Source: Acidimicrobiia bacterium (GTDB taxonomy: Bacteria; Actinomycetota; Acidimicrobiia; Spongiisociales; Spongiisociaceae). Taken from it: a DNA stretch of 43,185 bases. Below are positions 1 through 8,207 of this stretch, one piece after another. The DNA lies in the NCBI GenBank assembly GCA_021296345.1, contig JAGWAN010000014.1:1-43185 (forward strand). The letters are read 5' to 3'. The notes beneath the pieces are model-generated. The model ran no database searches and was not told where the DNA came from. It saw nothing but the letters and a program-made list of their open reading frames with translations. Both the position numbers and the translations under genes were made by a program. Within the stretch, counting starts at the first letter, position 1. Every line of letters begins with the position of its first letter.

Positions 1-4
1 TGGG

Positions 5-78
5 CTCCGGGGGTGGGACTTGAACCCACAACCAACGGATTAACAGTCCGCTGCTCTGCCGAATTGAGCTACCCCGGA
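5..78 (-). tRNA. tRNA-Asn (anticodon GTT)
   Basis: On the minus strand this folds as a complete cloverleaf. The acceptor stem pairs TCCGGGG with CCCCGGA, the D arm is present, and the anticodon stem carries the 7-nt loop CTGTTAA with anticodon GTT (positions 44-42). The T arm contains GGTTCAAGTCC. The discriminator base is G and the following bases read CCCA, so a correctly placed CCA tail does not appear to be encoded. It follows rpoD on the same strand. A -10-like TACTAT at 98-93 could give it its own promoter. Confidence 0.95.
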
Positions 79-92
79 TGGATCGGCCCGCC

Positions 93-98
93 ATAGTA
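93..98 (-). promoter_or_regulatory. -10-like box upstream of tRNA-Asn
   Basis: TACTAT on the minus strand lies 14 nt upstream of the tRNA 5' end, the spacing expected for a tRNA promoter with a short leader. I see no convincing -35 hexamer 16-18 nt further upstream. Confidence 0.35.
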
Positions 99-126
99 CC
101 AGCAGGTTGATGGAATCCTTGGCCGC

Positions 127-1275
127 TCAGGCGCCGGTGAGGTAGCCCTCCATGCGGCGGCCACCCCTCTGGCTGCGCATCTTGCGCAGGGCTCGAATTT
201 CCAGTTGGCGGATCCGCTCCTTGGTCACTCCCATCCTGTCGCTGATCTCCTGGAGGGTCCTGATCCGGCCGTCGGCCAGGCCGAATCTCATCGTGATGAC
301 CTTGCGTTCCCGCTCGTCGAGCCCCTCCAGCGCCAGGGCCACGCTCTCCTGGAGGAGCGTCAGGACCGCCCCATCCGCCGGCGCCGCCTCCGCATCCTGA
401 TCCTGCACGGTGTTAGCAAGGGTCAGATCGTCGGAGTCGCCCACCTTGGCATCCAGCGACAGCGTTCCTCCGGAGAGCTCGGCCAGCTTGAGGATCCGAT
501 CAACCGGCAGGTCCATCTCGGCGCCTAACTCCTCGGTGGTGGGCTCGCGGCCCGACTCCTGGTAGAGCTGCCGCCGAACGGTGTCCAGCCTGATCAACTG
601 CTGGGCCAGGTTGTCCGGAACCCGGATGATCCTCTTCTGATCGTTCAGGGCCCGGCTGACCGTCTGGCGGATCCACCAGACCGCGTAGGTGGAGAACTTG
701 TAGCCCCTGCGGTAATCGAACTTGGCGGCCGCCCTCATCAGGCCCACGTTGCCTTCCTGGACGAGGTCCAGGATCGATACCCCTGGAATGACGTACCGCT
801 TCGCCACCGAGACGACCAGCCGGAGGTTGGCCTTCACCAGCCGTTCCTCGGCCTGCTCTCCTTGGCGCGCTATCGCGGACAACCGCCGGTCCTCGCCATC
901 CGAGCGTGCCATCCCGGCAGCCTCCAGACCGGCCAGCTTGGCTCTGGCCTCGAGTCCGGCATCCTTCGCCATGCCCAGCTCGACCTCCTGGCGAGCGGTG
1001 AGAAGCGGGACCCGACCGATCTCGCTGAGGTACTGGTTGACGGGGTCGGACAGGAACTCGGTATTGGCTTGCTCCGGATCGTCCCAGAAGGGGTCCGGGT
1101 CATCGTCCACAACCTCTATCTCGCTCTGGCGCACGGCCTCGAACGCTAGGTCGAGCGCAGAGCCGGGAGCTCCGGCCAACTCGAGTTCCAGCTGGATCTC
1201 GGCCGAGGTGACGAACCCCCTGCGCCGCCCTCTCTTCAGCAACTCCTTGATCGCCGCCTGCGTGCCCGCGCCCAA
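127..1275 (-). CDS. rpoD: RNA polymerase primary-type sigma-70 factor
   Basis: Sigma factor that directs core RNA polymerase to housekeeping promoters. The 382-residue product has a region 1.1-like N-terminus (about 5-60), region 1.2 (DPVNQYLSEIGRVPLLT), region 2 with the core-binding and -10 segment (ANLRLVVSVAKRY to YKFSTYAVWWIRQTV), region 3, and region 4 with the -35 helix-turn-helix (TKERIRQLEIRALRKMR). It lacks the long acidic insertion of proteobacterial RpoD. Translation starts at TTG, supported by an AAGGAG ribosome site 5 nt upstream. It begins 19 nt after dnaG stops, the classic dnaG-rpoD macromolecular synthesis arrangement without rpsU. A second sigma-70 gene lies at 15446, so which one is the sole essential factor is inferred from context. 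Confidence 0.93.
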   Translation of the reverse strand: MGAGTQAAIKELLKRGRRRGFVTSAEIQLELELAGAPGSALDLAFEAVRQSEIEVVDDDPDPFWDDPEQANTEFLSDPVNQYLSEIGRVPLLTARQEVELGMAKDAGLEARAKLAGLEAAGMARSDGEDRRLSAIARQGEQAEERLVKANLRLVVSVAKRYVIPGVSILDLVQEGNVGLMRAAAKFDYRRGYKFSTYAVWWIRQTVSRALNDQKRIIRVPDNLAQQLIRLDTVRRQLYQESGREPTTEELGAEMDLPVDRILKLAELSGGTLSLDAKVGDSDDLTLANTVQDQDAEAAPADGAVLTLLQESVALALEGLDERERKVITMRFGLADGRIRTLQEISDRMGVTKERIRQLEIRALRKMRSQRGGRRMEGYLTGA

Positions 1276-1294
1276 ACCTACTCCTTATGCCGCC

Positions 1295-3055
1295 TCAGGA
1301 TCCCCTTTCCTGTAACGCTAACAGTTCTTCGAGGGCTTGAGAATAGGCTTGCGGGTCTTTTTTCTGATCGATCCCTTCCAACATCACCAGAAGTTCGTCC
1401 TTACGGTGCCCCACTGCCCGTCTCTCGAGATGTGACATGACGTGCTCGAACGGCAGCACGGGCGTAGGCATGACCGCCAGCCGGCGAGCCATGGCCGACA
1501 TGGCCTGGTCCTTGAGGCCGTCCAGCGGTACCCGGACCCCCTTGTCCAAGTGCCTTCCCTCCTCGAGCAACCAGCTAGCCAGGTTCACGGCCTGATCGTG
1601 TTCGAACAGGTCCGGTCTGACCCGGTCGCGCTCCGCAGTCCCGGCCATAAGGTGGCGAAGCAGGTCCCTTTCCGACCGATCCATCGGACCGGAGGCCGCC
1701 GGCCGGGGCGCGGCGGGCCGTCCACCTGATCGAGGCCGATTCTGAGACCGGCCTCCCCTGCCGGTGGCGGCGTTCCTCCCGATCTCCCCCTGGACCATAT
1801 CGATGCTCATGTGGGTGCGCCCGGCAACGTAGAGGGCATGCTGGTAGCGGGCCGCCGCATCTGGATGGCGGGCGATCAACTCCGCCGCCTCCCTCATCGC
1901 CCGGGTGCGCGCCTCCCGCTCCCCCAGGTTGTACTGCTCCAGCAATCGGTTGAGGCGGAACTCCGTGATCGGCGCGGATCCGTCGACCGCCTCCCGGAGC
2001 AGATCCCCCTTGTCCTCGAACACCAGATCAGCCGGGTCACGGCCCTCGGGCATCGCCGCCACTCGCAGATCGAGACCTAGATCCGAGGTGATGCGGAGTT
2101 CGTCGCCGCGCACGGCGGCGCCGGCCCCCGCGGCGTCGGCGTCGAACGCCAGCACGATGCGGCTCGAAAAGCGACGGAGCAGGTCGAAATGGGCTTCACC
2201 GAGCGCGGTCCCGCAGGTCGCCACCGCCAGGGGAAGATCGACAAGGTGGAAGGCGATCACATCCGTATATCCCTCGACCACCACCCCCAGCTCTTCCCTG
2301 CTGATCGCGGACCGGGCCTTGTCCAGGCCGTACAGGAGCTCGCTCTTCTTGTAGAGGGGGGTCTCGGGGGTGTTCAGGTACTTGGGCCCCTCGCCGCGCA
2401 GGAGGCGGCCTCCGAACCCGACCATCTCCCCGCGCACGTTGTGGATGGGGAACATCAACCGGCCCCTCATCTGGTCCATGAGGCGCCCGCCCCCCACCCT
2501 TCTCGCCAGCCCGGCCTTGAGGATGTCCGCGTCCTTGTGCCCGCGGCCACGCAGGTGGGAGATCAGGGCATCGGGCTGGTCGGGCGCGTAGCCGAGCTCG
2601 AACTGGTCCACCACATCGACCTCGTACTTGCGTCCCCGCACGTAGGACCGGGCATGTCCGGCATCGGCGGCCGACTTGAGCCGGTCCTGGTAGTAGCGAC
2701 CCGCTTCGGCCACCGCTTCGACCAGCAGGGAGCGTCGTTCCCGGCGCCGGGCCGCCCCGGGATCGCGCCGGATGACGATGCCGGCTCGTTCCGCCAGCAT
2801 CTCCACGGCCTCTACGAACGACAGCCCCTGGGTCTCCTGAACGAACGTGAAGACATCTCCACCCACACCGCAGCCGAAGCAGTGGTAGAGGCCGCGGGCC
2901 AGGTCGATCGACAATGAGGGGGTTTTCTCCGTGTGAAAGGGACATAGGGCCTTGAAGCTGCCCCGGACCTTCCGGACGGTGGTCACTCCCTCGAACAGCT
3001 CGACCAGGTTGACTGCTTGGCGGATACGCTCCAGGTCGTCGCGATCGGATGCCAT
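1295..3055 (-). CDS. dnaG: DNA primase
   Basis: Synthesises RNA primers for DNA replication at the fork. The 586-residue protein has the N-terminal CHC2 zinc finger with ligands C38, H41, C59 and C62 (CPFH, then CFGC). The catalytic TOPRIM core follows, with EGYTD and DADAAG metal-binding motifs. A low-complexity Arg/Pro/Gly linker leads to a C-terminal helical domain expected to contact DnaB helicase. Length is normal for bacterial primase. It lies between the yceI-like gene (38-nt gap) and rpoD (19-nt gap), all on the minus strand, so it is probably co-transcribed with them. Confidence 0.95.
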   Translation of the reverse strand: MASDRDDLERIRQAVNLVELFEGVTTVRKVRGSFKALCPFHTEKTPSLSIDLARGLYHCFGCGVGGDVFTFVQETQGLSFVEAVEMLAERAGIVIRRDPGAARRRERRSLLVEAVAEAGRYYQDRLKSAADAGHARSYVRGRKYEVDVVDQFELGYAPDQPDALISHLRGRGHKDADILKAGLARRVGGGRLMDQMRGRLMFPIHNVRGEMVGFGGRLLRGEGPKYLNTPETPLYKKSELLYGLDKARSAISREELGVVVEGYTDVIAFHLVDLPLAVATCGTALGEAHFDLLRRFSSRIVLAFDADAAGAGAAVRGDELRITSDLGLDLRVAAMPEGRDPADLVFEDKGDLLREAVDGSAPITEFRLNRLLEQYNLGEREARTRAMREAAELIARHPDAAARYQHALYVAGRTHMSIDMVQGEIGRNAATGRGGRSQNRPRSGGRPAAPRPAASGPMDRSERDLLRHLMAGTAERDRVRPDLFEHDQAVNLASWLLEEGRHLDKGVRVPLDGLKDQAMSAMARRLAVMPTPVLPFEHVMSHLERRAVGHRKDELLVMLEGIDQKKDPQAYSQALEELLALQERGS

Positions 3056-3093
3056 ACCCTGCGAGTGTACGTCTCCGGGCCGGTGCCCGGGGC

Positions 3094-3918
3094 TCAGACT
3101 CCTACCGCGACCGCCACCAGATCGATCACCAGCAGTAGCTCGTCCGCCACCCCACTCACGCTAGGGACGTCCGGGATGGTCAAGCCGAAGTCTGATCTCA
3201 GCACCGTGGCCGTCCCGGTCACCTCGATCCTCTCTTCGGACACCACTGATACCTCTGTATCGAACGTCACCGACCGGGCCTCGCCGCTCAGGGTGAAGGT
3301 GCCCGTGATGCGGAGCGACACCCGATCGCCCACCGCCACGCGGTCGGGGAGCCCCTCGATATCCGCCGGCTCGAACATTGCGAACTCGTTCTCATCGCGG
3401 GACGATCCGAGGATGGGTCCCCGGATTGCCCTGTCCCGGAAACCGGAGTCGGTGGCCAGCGTGCGGACATTGATCACGATCGTCCCCAGCTGCGAGGTGG
3501 TCGGGTCATCGAAGTCGATCAGAACCTCGCCGGCCACCTCGGTGGTGACCCCCACCACCCGGAACGGATTGCCGTTGAGGATCTCGTCGATCTCGAAGCC
3601 GACCGAGGATTCCGCCTTGTCGATCCGGTAGAGGACGGCCGAGGTGGTTGCGGCGGCCTCCGGCTCGGTTGATTCGACTACGGCGGTCGGGGCCGTCTCG
3701 GCCACCGTGGTGGTTGGGTCGGATTCCGCCGCCACAGTGGACGTCGCTGCCGGGTCCGCTGCCGTGGTTGTCGCCGCGGTCGTGGGCGCGGAGGTTATGG
3801 GAGGAGCGGTCACCTCGGTGCTGGGCTCGCCACTACCGCCGGAAAACCACACGTACGCCACGGCGCCGAGCACAACCACCGCGATCGCCGCCAGTGCGAT
3901 ACCGATCCGCCTAGCCAT
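3094..3918 (-). CDS. Membrane-anchored YceI-like domain protein
   Basis: 274 residues. The N-terminus is a single hydrophobic segment (about 5-26) after MARR, a signal anchor. Residues about 30-95 are a Thr/Ala/Val/Pro-rich low-complexity linker typical of exported actinobacterial proteins. The rest (about 96-274) has YceI-like beta-strand sequence: YRIDKAESSVGFEI, then VAGEVLIDFDDP, then SGFRDRAIRG, and FTLSGEARSVTFD. YceI proteins form a lipocalin-like barrel that binds isoprenoid lipids; the substrate here is unknown. It starts 9 nt after glyS with a GGAGG ribosome site and sits just before dnaG. Proximity to uppS, a polyprenyl synthase, is suggestive but could be chance. Confidence 0.8.
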   Translation of the reverse strand: MARRIGIALAAIAVVVLGAVAYVWFSGGSGEPSTEVTAPPITSAPTTAATTTAADPAATSTVAAESDPTTTVAETAPTAVVESTEPEAAATTSAVLYRIDKAESSVGFEIDEILNGNPFRVVGVTTEVAGEVLIDFDDPTTSQLGTIVINVRTLATDSGFRDRAIRGPILGSSRDENEFAMFEPADIEGLPDRVAVGDRVSLRITGTFTLSGEARSVTFDTEVSVVSEERIEVTGTATVLRSDFGLTIPDVPSVSGVADELLLVIDLVAVAVGV

Positions 3919-3927
3919 CCGCCCTCC

Positions 3928-5244
3928 CTAGTGGTCTGTGTCGAGGCGGTCGCCCAGGTAACCGCGGAGTTGCCCGATCCCGACCCGATCCTGTGCCATC
4001 GTATCCCGATCCCGAACCGTGACCGCCTGGTCATCCAGGGTGTCGAAGTCGACCGTCACGCAGTAGGGCGTCCCGATCTCGTCCTGGCGCCGATAGCGCC
4101 TTCCGATTGCCTGGGTGATATCGACCTCGATCTCCCAGGCGGGACGGAGGGCTTCGGCCACCCGATCCGTCACCTCGACCAGGTCGGGCTTCTTCGAGAG
4201 AGGCAGCACCGCCACCTTGATCGGAGCGAGGCGGGCATCGAGCCTCAGCACCGTACGGGGCGCATCGCGCACCGTCTCCTCGTGGTAGGCGTCGATCAGG
4301 AAGGCGAAGGCCGCCCGGGTCGCTCCGGCCGCCGGCTCGATCACGTGCGGGAAGAATCGCTCATTGGCGGCCTGGTCGAAGTAGCGGAGGTCCTTGCCCG
4401 AGGCTTCGGAATGCTGGCGTAGATCGAAATCGGTCCGGTTGGCGATGCCCTCCAACTCGTCCCAACCCCACGGGAACAGGTATTCGACGTCGTAGGTGGC
4501 GACCGCGTAGTGGGCAAGCTCGTCCTCGGCGTGGCTGCGTAGCCGAATGTTTCCGGGCTTCATACCCAAGTCCAGGTACCACCGGTTCCTCTCCTCCACC
4601 CAGTACTCGAACCAATCTTCGGCCTGATCCGGAGGGGTGAAGAACTCCATCTCCATCTGCTCGAATTCCCGGGTGCGGAAGACGAACTGTCCCGGGGTGA
4701 TCTCGTTGCGGAACGATTTGCCGAGCTGAGCGATCCCGAAAGGGAGCTTGCGCCGGGCCACCCTTCGCACGTTCTCGAAGTTGGTGAAGATGCCCTGAGC
4801 GGTCTCGGGACGCAGGTAGACGAGGTTGGAGTCGGAGGCAACCGGACCCATGTGGGTCCTGAACATCAGGTTGAAGTCCCGGGCATCCGTGAAGGAGTCG
4901 CGGGCGCCGCAGGCTGGACACTGGTCCGGTCTCTCCAGCCGGTCGGACCGGTGCCGAGCATGGCAGGAGACGCACTCCACAAGAGGGTCGTTGAACTGGC
5001 TTACGTGCCCGGAGGCCTCCCAGACCTGGGGCGCCTGGATGATTGCAGAATCGAGTCCGACCACATCGTCGCGAAGCTGCACCATCGACCGCCACCACGC
5101 CGACTTCACGTTGCGGAGCAGCGCCACGCCGAGAGGTCCGTAGTCGTAGGCCGACCGGAGGCCGCCGTATATCTCCGATGCCCTGAAGACGAAGCCGCGT
5201 TTGCGGGCCAGGTTCACGATCGTCTCGAAGCTGGGAGCGGCCAT
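3928..5244 (-). CDS. glyS: Glycyl-tRNA synthetase (alpha2, class II)
   Basis: Charges tRNA-Gly. It is the single-chain dimeric type, not the alpha2beta2 type. Visible features are the N-terminal class II motif region ([24 protein letters not shown]), two CxxC pairs (CVSC and CPAC) that can bind zinc, motif 2 ([25 protein letters not shown]), and the C-terminal anticodon-binding domain ([10 protein letters not shown] to [15 protein letters not shown]). The open frame could start at a TTG 12 nt earlier, but the ATG at 5244 has GAGG at 6 nt spacing, so I chose it (438 residues). It sits between uppS and the yceI-like gene on the same strand. Confidence 0.95.
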   Translation of the reverse strand: MAAPSFETIVNLARKRGFVFRASEIYGGLRSAYDYGPLGVALLRNVKSAWWRSMVQLRDDVVGLDSAIIQAPQVWEASGHVSQFNDPLVECVSCHARHRSDRLERPDQCPACGARDSFTDARDFNLMFRTHMGPVASDSNLVYLRPETAQGIFTNFENVRRVARRKLPFGIAQLGKSFRNEITPGQFVFRTREFEQMEMEFFTPPDQAEDWFEYWVEERNRWYLDLGMKPGNIRLRSHAEDELAHYAVATYDVEYLFPWGWDELEGIANRTDFDLRQHSEASGKDLRYFDQAANERFFPHVIEPAAGATRAAFAFLIDAYHEETVRDAPRTVLRLDARLAPIKVAVLPLSKKPDLVEVTDRVAEALRPAWEIEVDITQAIGRRYRRQDEIGTPYCVTVDFDTLDDQAVTVRDRDTMAQDRVGIGQLRGYLGDRLDTDH

Positions 5245-5316
5245 CAGGAACCTCAACCGGAGGGTACGGGCACCGGGACGATGGTACCCGGCCCCGGCCG
5301 GGTACCCGGCAGCCTC

Positions 5317-6090
5317 CTAGGAAGAGGGGCTAAGAAGAACGCCGCCGAACCGTCGCTTGCGGCGCTGGTACTCGACCACGGCGTCCACCAGATGCTGGGC
5401 GCCGAACTCCGGCCAGAGCGTTTCTGTGAAAAGCAGCTCGGAGTAGGCGCTGCCCCATAGGAGGAAGTTGGATATCCGCATCTCGCCCGAAGTGCGGACG
5501 ATCAGGTCAGGATCGGGCATCCCGGGGACGTATAGGCGCTCGGCGATGTCGTCCTCGGTGATCTCGCCGGGTTTCCTCCGCCCTTCCGATACCTCGGTGG
5601 CCAGCGCCCGGACGGCGCGGGCGATCTCCGCCCGGCCCCCGTAGTTGAAGGCCAGCACGAGGCTCAGCCGGCGGTTGGAGGCGGTGCGCTGCTCCGCATC
5701 TTGCATCAGCGCCCGGTTGCGATCAGGAATGCGTTGATCCGCCAGGTCACCGGCGAAGCAGATCCGGACCCCCATGTCCGCCAGGGAGCCCAGCCGGCGC
5801 AACAGGATGTCCTCGTTGAACCACATGAGGAACGAGACCTCGTCCGGGTGACGGGTCCAGTTTTCAGTCGAGAACGTGTAGGCGGAGAGCCAGCGCAGGC
5901 CGATCTCCAGCGCCCCTTCCACGCATTCGAACAGCACGGTCTCGCCGGCTGCGTGACCGCCGGTGCGGGGCAGGTTGCGGGCCACCGCCCAGCGTCCGTT
6001 TCCGTCCATGATCAGGCCGACATGGGCTGGGAGCCGGCGCCGGTCCAGCCTGCTCAGGTCGAGGGCCTGCCCCGCCGATCCTTCCGTCAC
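5317..6090 (-). CDS. uppS: Undecaprenyl/polyprenyl diphosphate synthase (cis-prenyltransferase)
   Basis: Extends farnesyl or similar diphosphates with isopentenyl diphosphate in cis to make the lipid carrier for peptidoglycan. The 257-residue product has the catalytic MDGNGRWA motif (Asp29), the FSTENWTRHPDEV segment, and the C-terminal RTSGEMRISNFLLWGSAYSEL signature. It starts with GTG and overlaps the recO stop codon by 4 nt (GTGA), so the two are translationally coupled. The chain length of its product cannot be read from the sequence. Confidence 0.95.
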   Translation of the reverse strand: MTEGSAGQALDLSRLDRRRLPAHVGLIMDGNGRWAVARNLPRTGGHAAGETVLFECVEGALEIGLRWLSAYTFSTENWTRHPDEVSFLMWFNEDILLRRLGSLADMGVRICFAGDLADQRIPDRNRALMQDAEQRTASNRRLSLVLAFNYGGRAEIARAVRALATEVSEGRRKPGEITEDDIAERLYVPGMPDPDLIVRTSGEMRISNFLLWGSAYSELLFTETLWPEFGAQHLVDAVVEYQRRKRRFGGVLLSPSS

Positions 6091-6818
6091 CGGGTTCCCC
6101 GACCGATACCGAACGCGAGGCCGGACAACCCGGACTCGATGTGGTACTCGACGAACCTCCTTGCAAGCCCCACCGCATCGGTGGCCAGCTTGCTGTCGCG
6201 GCTGGTGAAGCCGGACAGATCGGCCGCCGACAGCCGGACCAGGTGTTCGGTCAGACCGTCCCTCAACCGGAAGGTTCCTCCGGCGTCGCAGCCCTCGCAG
6301 ATCAGACCCCCGCCCGCCATGCTGAACCTACCGAGGCGGTTTCGGGCGCCGCAGGCCGCACAATGCTCGAGGGCCGGGGCCTGGCCGATGGCCTCCGACA
6401 GCTTGAGCAGGAAGGATGCCATCAGGTCCATACCGCCGGCGCCCTCCTCCAGGGCGCGCAGCCCCCGAAGCAGGAGCAAGAAAACCCGGTGCGATGGCTC
6501 CTCTTCCATGACCACCTTGCCGACCGCCTCCGCCATGGCGCCGGCCACCATCACCGCGTCGAGGTCCAGGCGGAGTCTTGGAAAGGCCTCGATCACCGAC
6601 ACCTGCGTGACGGTGGCAAGGTTGCGGCCCTGGTATAGCACCAGATCGACGTGGGTCAGGGGTTCGAGTCGGCCCCCGAAGCGGCTCTTGGTCCGCCGGA
6701 CGCCCTTGGCCACCGCTCGCACCTGGCCATGATTGGGGCTGACGATGACCACCACGCGGTCGGCCTCCCCGAACGGGTATCCGCGCAGGACGATTCCCTG
6801 ATCGTGGCGGATCGACAT
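6087..6818 (-). CDS. recO: DNA repair protein RecO
   Basis: Recombination mediator that helps load RecA on gapped DNA coated with SSB. From the chosen ATG (MSIRHDQGIVLRGYPFGEADR) it is 243 residues: an N-terminal OB fold (GIVLRGYPFGEADRVVVIVSP), a helical middle, and a C-terminal CAAC and CEGC pair that can hold zinc. The frame stays open to 6905, but the extra 29 residues lack homology to the family, so I start at 6818. It is the first gene of the minus-strand block and overlaps uppS by 4 nt. Confidence 0.92.
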   Translation of the reverse strand: MSIRHDQGIVLRGYPFGEADRVVVIVSPNHGQVRAVAKGVRRTKSRFGGRLEPLTHVDLVLYQGRNLATVTQVSVIEAFPRLRLDLDAVMVAGAMAEAVGKVVMEEEPSHRVFLLLLRGLRALEEGAGGMDLMASFLLKLSEAIGQAPALEHCAACGARNRLGRFSMAGGGLICEGCDAGGTFRLRDGLTEHLVRLSAADLSGFTSRDSKLATDAVGLARRFVEYHIESGLSGLAFGIGRGTR

Positions 6819-6886
6819 TTCTCTCCCCGGATCGCAGCCAGAGCGTGCTCCGGCGAGGGTACCCGGCCCGGCGGTGGATATCCGGT

Positions 6887-6892
6887 TATGGT
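6887..6892 (+). promoter_or_regulatory. -10-like box for a leaderless pterin dehydratase transcript
   Basis: TATGGT lies exactly 6 nt upstream of the ATG at 6899. Transcription starting 6-7 nt after a -10 box would place the first base at or next to the start codon. The same geometry occurs before the response regulator at 7524. No clear -35 box is visible. Confidence 0.4.
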
Positions 6893-6898
6893 GGACGG

Positions 6899-7177
6899 AT
6901 GGCACTCTTGGACGGATCGGAAAGACAAGCCTTTCTCGAGTCCCATCCGGGATGGGAGTTGCGGGACGAGACGATCTCCAGAACGTACGTCCTCGCCGAC
7001 TTCGCCTCGGCCGTCGGCTTCGTGGCTTCGGTGGGGGTGGTTGCCGAGCGAGCCTTCCACCATCCCGATGTCGACCTCCGCTACCGGAGGGTCACCATCT
7101 CGCTGACCACCCATGGCGAGGGCGGGATAACCCGGAAAGACACCGATCTGGCCGCTCGCATCGATCGCTTGCTCTAG
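6899..7177 (+). CDS. Pterin-4a-carbinolamine dehydratase family protein
   Basis: 92-residue single-domain protein. The motif FHHPDVDLRYRRVTISLTTH, then GGITRKDTDLAARID, is the PCD/DCoH signature, including the active-site His pair. Family members dehydrate 4a-hydroxytetrahydropterin during aromatic amino acid hydroxylation; stand-alone bacterial copies may have other roles, and no hydroxylase is visible here. The open frame extends upstream to 6845, but homology begins at MALLDGSERQAFLESHPGW. It diverges from recO across an 80-bp gap and stands alone. Confidence 0.88.
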   Translation: MALLDGSERQAFLESHPGWELRDETISRTYVLADFASAVGFVASVGVVAERAFHHPDVDLRYRRVTISLTTHGEGGITRKDTDLAARIDRLL

Positions 7178-7221
7178 CCACTCTGTTCGGCTGCCAACCC
7201 TCCGGACAGCCCGCACTTAGC

Positions 7222-7261
7222 CCTGATTATTCGTGTCCCCAGCACACCAATGCGCATCAGG
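7222..7261 (+). repeat. Palindromic intergenic element, family A copy 1
   Basis: Starts CCTGATTATTCGTG and ends with ATCAGG, the inverse of CCTGAT, 40 bp in total. An inner GTGTC...GCACAC half-palindrome is present. It lies downstream of the pterin dehydratase. Related copies occur at 13061, 19215, 31758 and 34283, with a partial one at 17925. Confidence 0.6.
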
Positions 7262-7511
7262 CCACCTCAACCCCATGATCGCGGAGCGGTTACACCTTCA
7301 CCCTGGCGGTGAAATCCACCTCAGGATGAAGGCGCGGCCGGCAAATGGCTGTAACCGAGGTCGGGCACCCGAAGCGCCGCTCCTCCGCCTCCTTCAAACC
7401 CCCACCATGAGTAGTCGGGGCTAGACCTTGAACGCCTCCGAACGAAAGCCGCCTCCTGGGACCAGGACGTCGATCCGCGCCGTTTCGCTCCTCGTATCCG
7501 CGCTCCTCCGA

Positions 7512-7517
7512 TAGCCT
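7512..7517 (+). promoter_or_regulatory. -10-like box for a leaderless response regulator transcript
   Basis: TAGCCT ends 6 nt before the ATG at 7524, and no ribosome site precedes that ATG. This fits leaderless transcription, which is common in actinobacteria. The -35 region is not recognisable. Confidence 0.4.
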
Positions 7518-7523
7518 GTGGTC

Positions 7524-8207
7524 ATGGGTAGTGGGAAGCTCCTCGTAGTCGAGGATGACCAGGGAGTCCGCCAGTCCCTTTCCCGCGCCCTCCGTATGGA
7601 GGGGTACGAGGTGGTGACCGCGGCTGACGGCATGGCCGGTATCGAGCAGATGGACCTCCAGCCTGCCGACGCCATCATTCTGGATGTCATGATGCCCCGT
7701 CTGGACGGTTTGGAAGTCGCTCGCCACCTCCGCGCGCTTGGTGACAGAACACCCATCCTGATGCTGACCGCCCGTCACGAGATCTCCGATCGTGTGGCCG
7801 GGTTGGACGCCGGCGCCGATGACTACCTGGTGAAGCCGTTCGCTCTTGACGAGCTGCTGGCCCGAGTCAGAGCGCTGCTGCGGCGGAGCGACACTGCGGG
7901 TGGCGACCATGTCCTCACGCTAGGAGACCTCGCCATCAACCCGTCCACCCGCCAAGCGCACCGGGGCGACCGTGAGCTGCGCCTGACCAAGACCGAGTTC
8001 GATCTGTTGGAACTGCTGGTGTCCAACCGCAGGATCGTGCTGTCCCGGGCCGTGATCATGGATCGGATCTGGGGATATGACTTCGAGACCTCGTCGAATC
8101 CTCTCGAGGTGTACATCGGCTACCTTCGCCGCAAGCTGGAGGCCGGCGGAGAGCCCCGCCTGATCCATACAGTGCGCGGGGTCGGCTACGTGGCGAGGGA
8201 GCCATGA
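7524..8207 (+). CDS. OmpR-family response regulator (MprA-like)
   Basis: 227 residues. The receiver domain has the acidic pair D11/D12, phospho-acceptor D54 ([12 protein letters not shown]), a Thr in MLTARHE and Lys in YLVKPF. The C-terminal winged helix ([34 protein letters not shown], then [11 protein letters not shown]) is of the OmpR/PhoB type. It overlaps the downstream kinase by 4 nt (ATGA), so the two form a pair. The protein resembles mycobacterial MprA, an envelope-stress regulator; that assignment is by similarity only. The nearby secreted-protein gene with a CTGAGA direct repeat is a plausible target. Confidence 0.92.
   Translation: MGSGKLLVVEDDQGVRQSLSRALRMEGYEVVTAADGMAGIEQMDLQPADAIILDVMMPRLDGLEVARHLRALGDRTPILMLTARHEISDRVAGLDAGADDYLVKPFALDELLARVRALLRRSDTAGGDHVLTLGDLAINPSTRQAHRGDRELRLTKTEFDLLELLVSNRRIVLSRAVIMDRIWGYDFETSSNPLEVYIGYLRRKLEAGGEPRLIHTVRGVGYVAREP

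Larger units (their letters stand above)
7178..7523 (+). other. Non-coding gap with a repeat and a possible structured RNA
   Basis: No credible gene is seen in this stretch. It contains a 40-bp palindromic element (7222-7261) and an inverted-repeat structure at 7287-7357. In the latter an 8-bp outer stem (CGGTTACA with TGTAACCG) encloses a TTCACC/GGTGAA hairpin and a small ATCC/GGAT hairpin, like a multi-branched RNA. It lies upstream of the response regulator. Whether it is transcribed is unknown. Confidence 0.4.

Noticed and set aside
7290-7910. 206-codon minus-strand frame overlapping the response regulator
   Set aside because: It overlaps the conserved receiver domain in antisense and has no family likeness, apart from a short Val-rich end I considered and dropped as an antitoxin tail.
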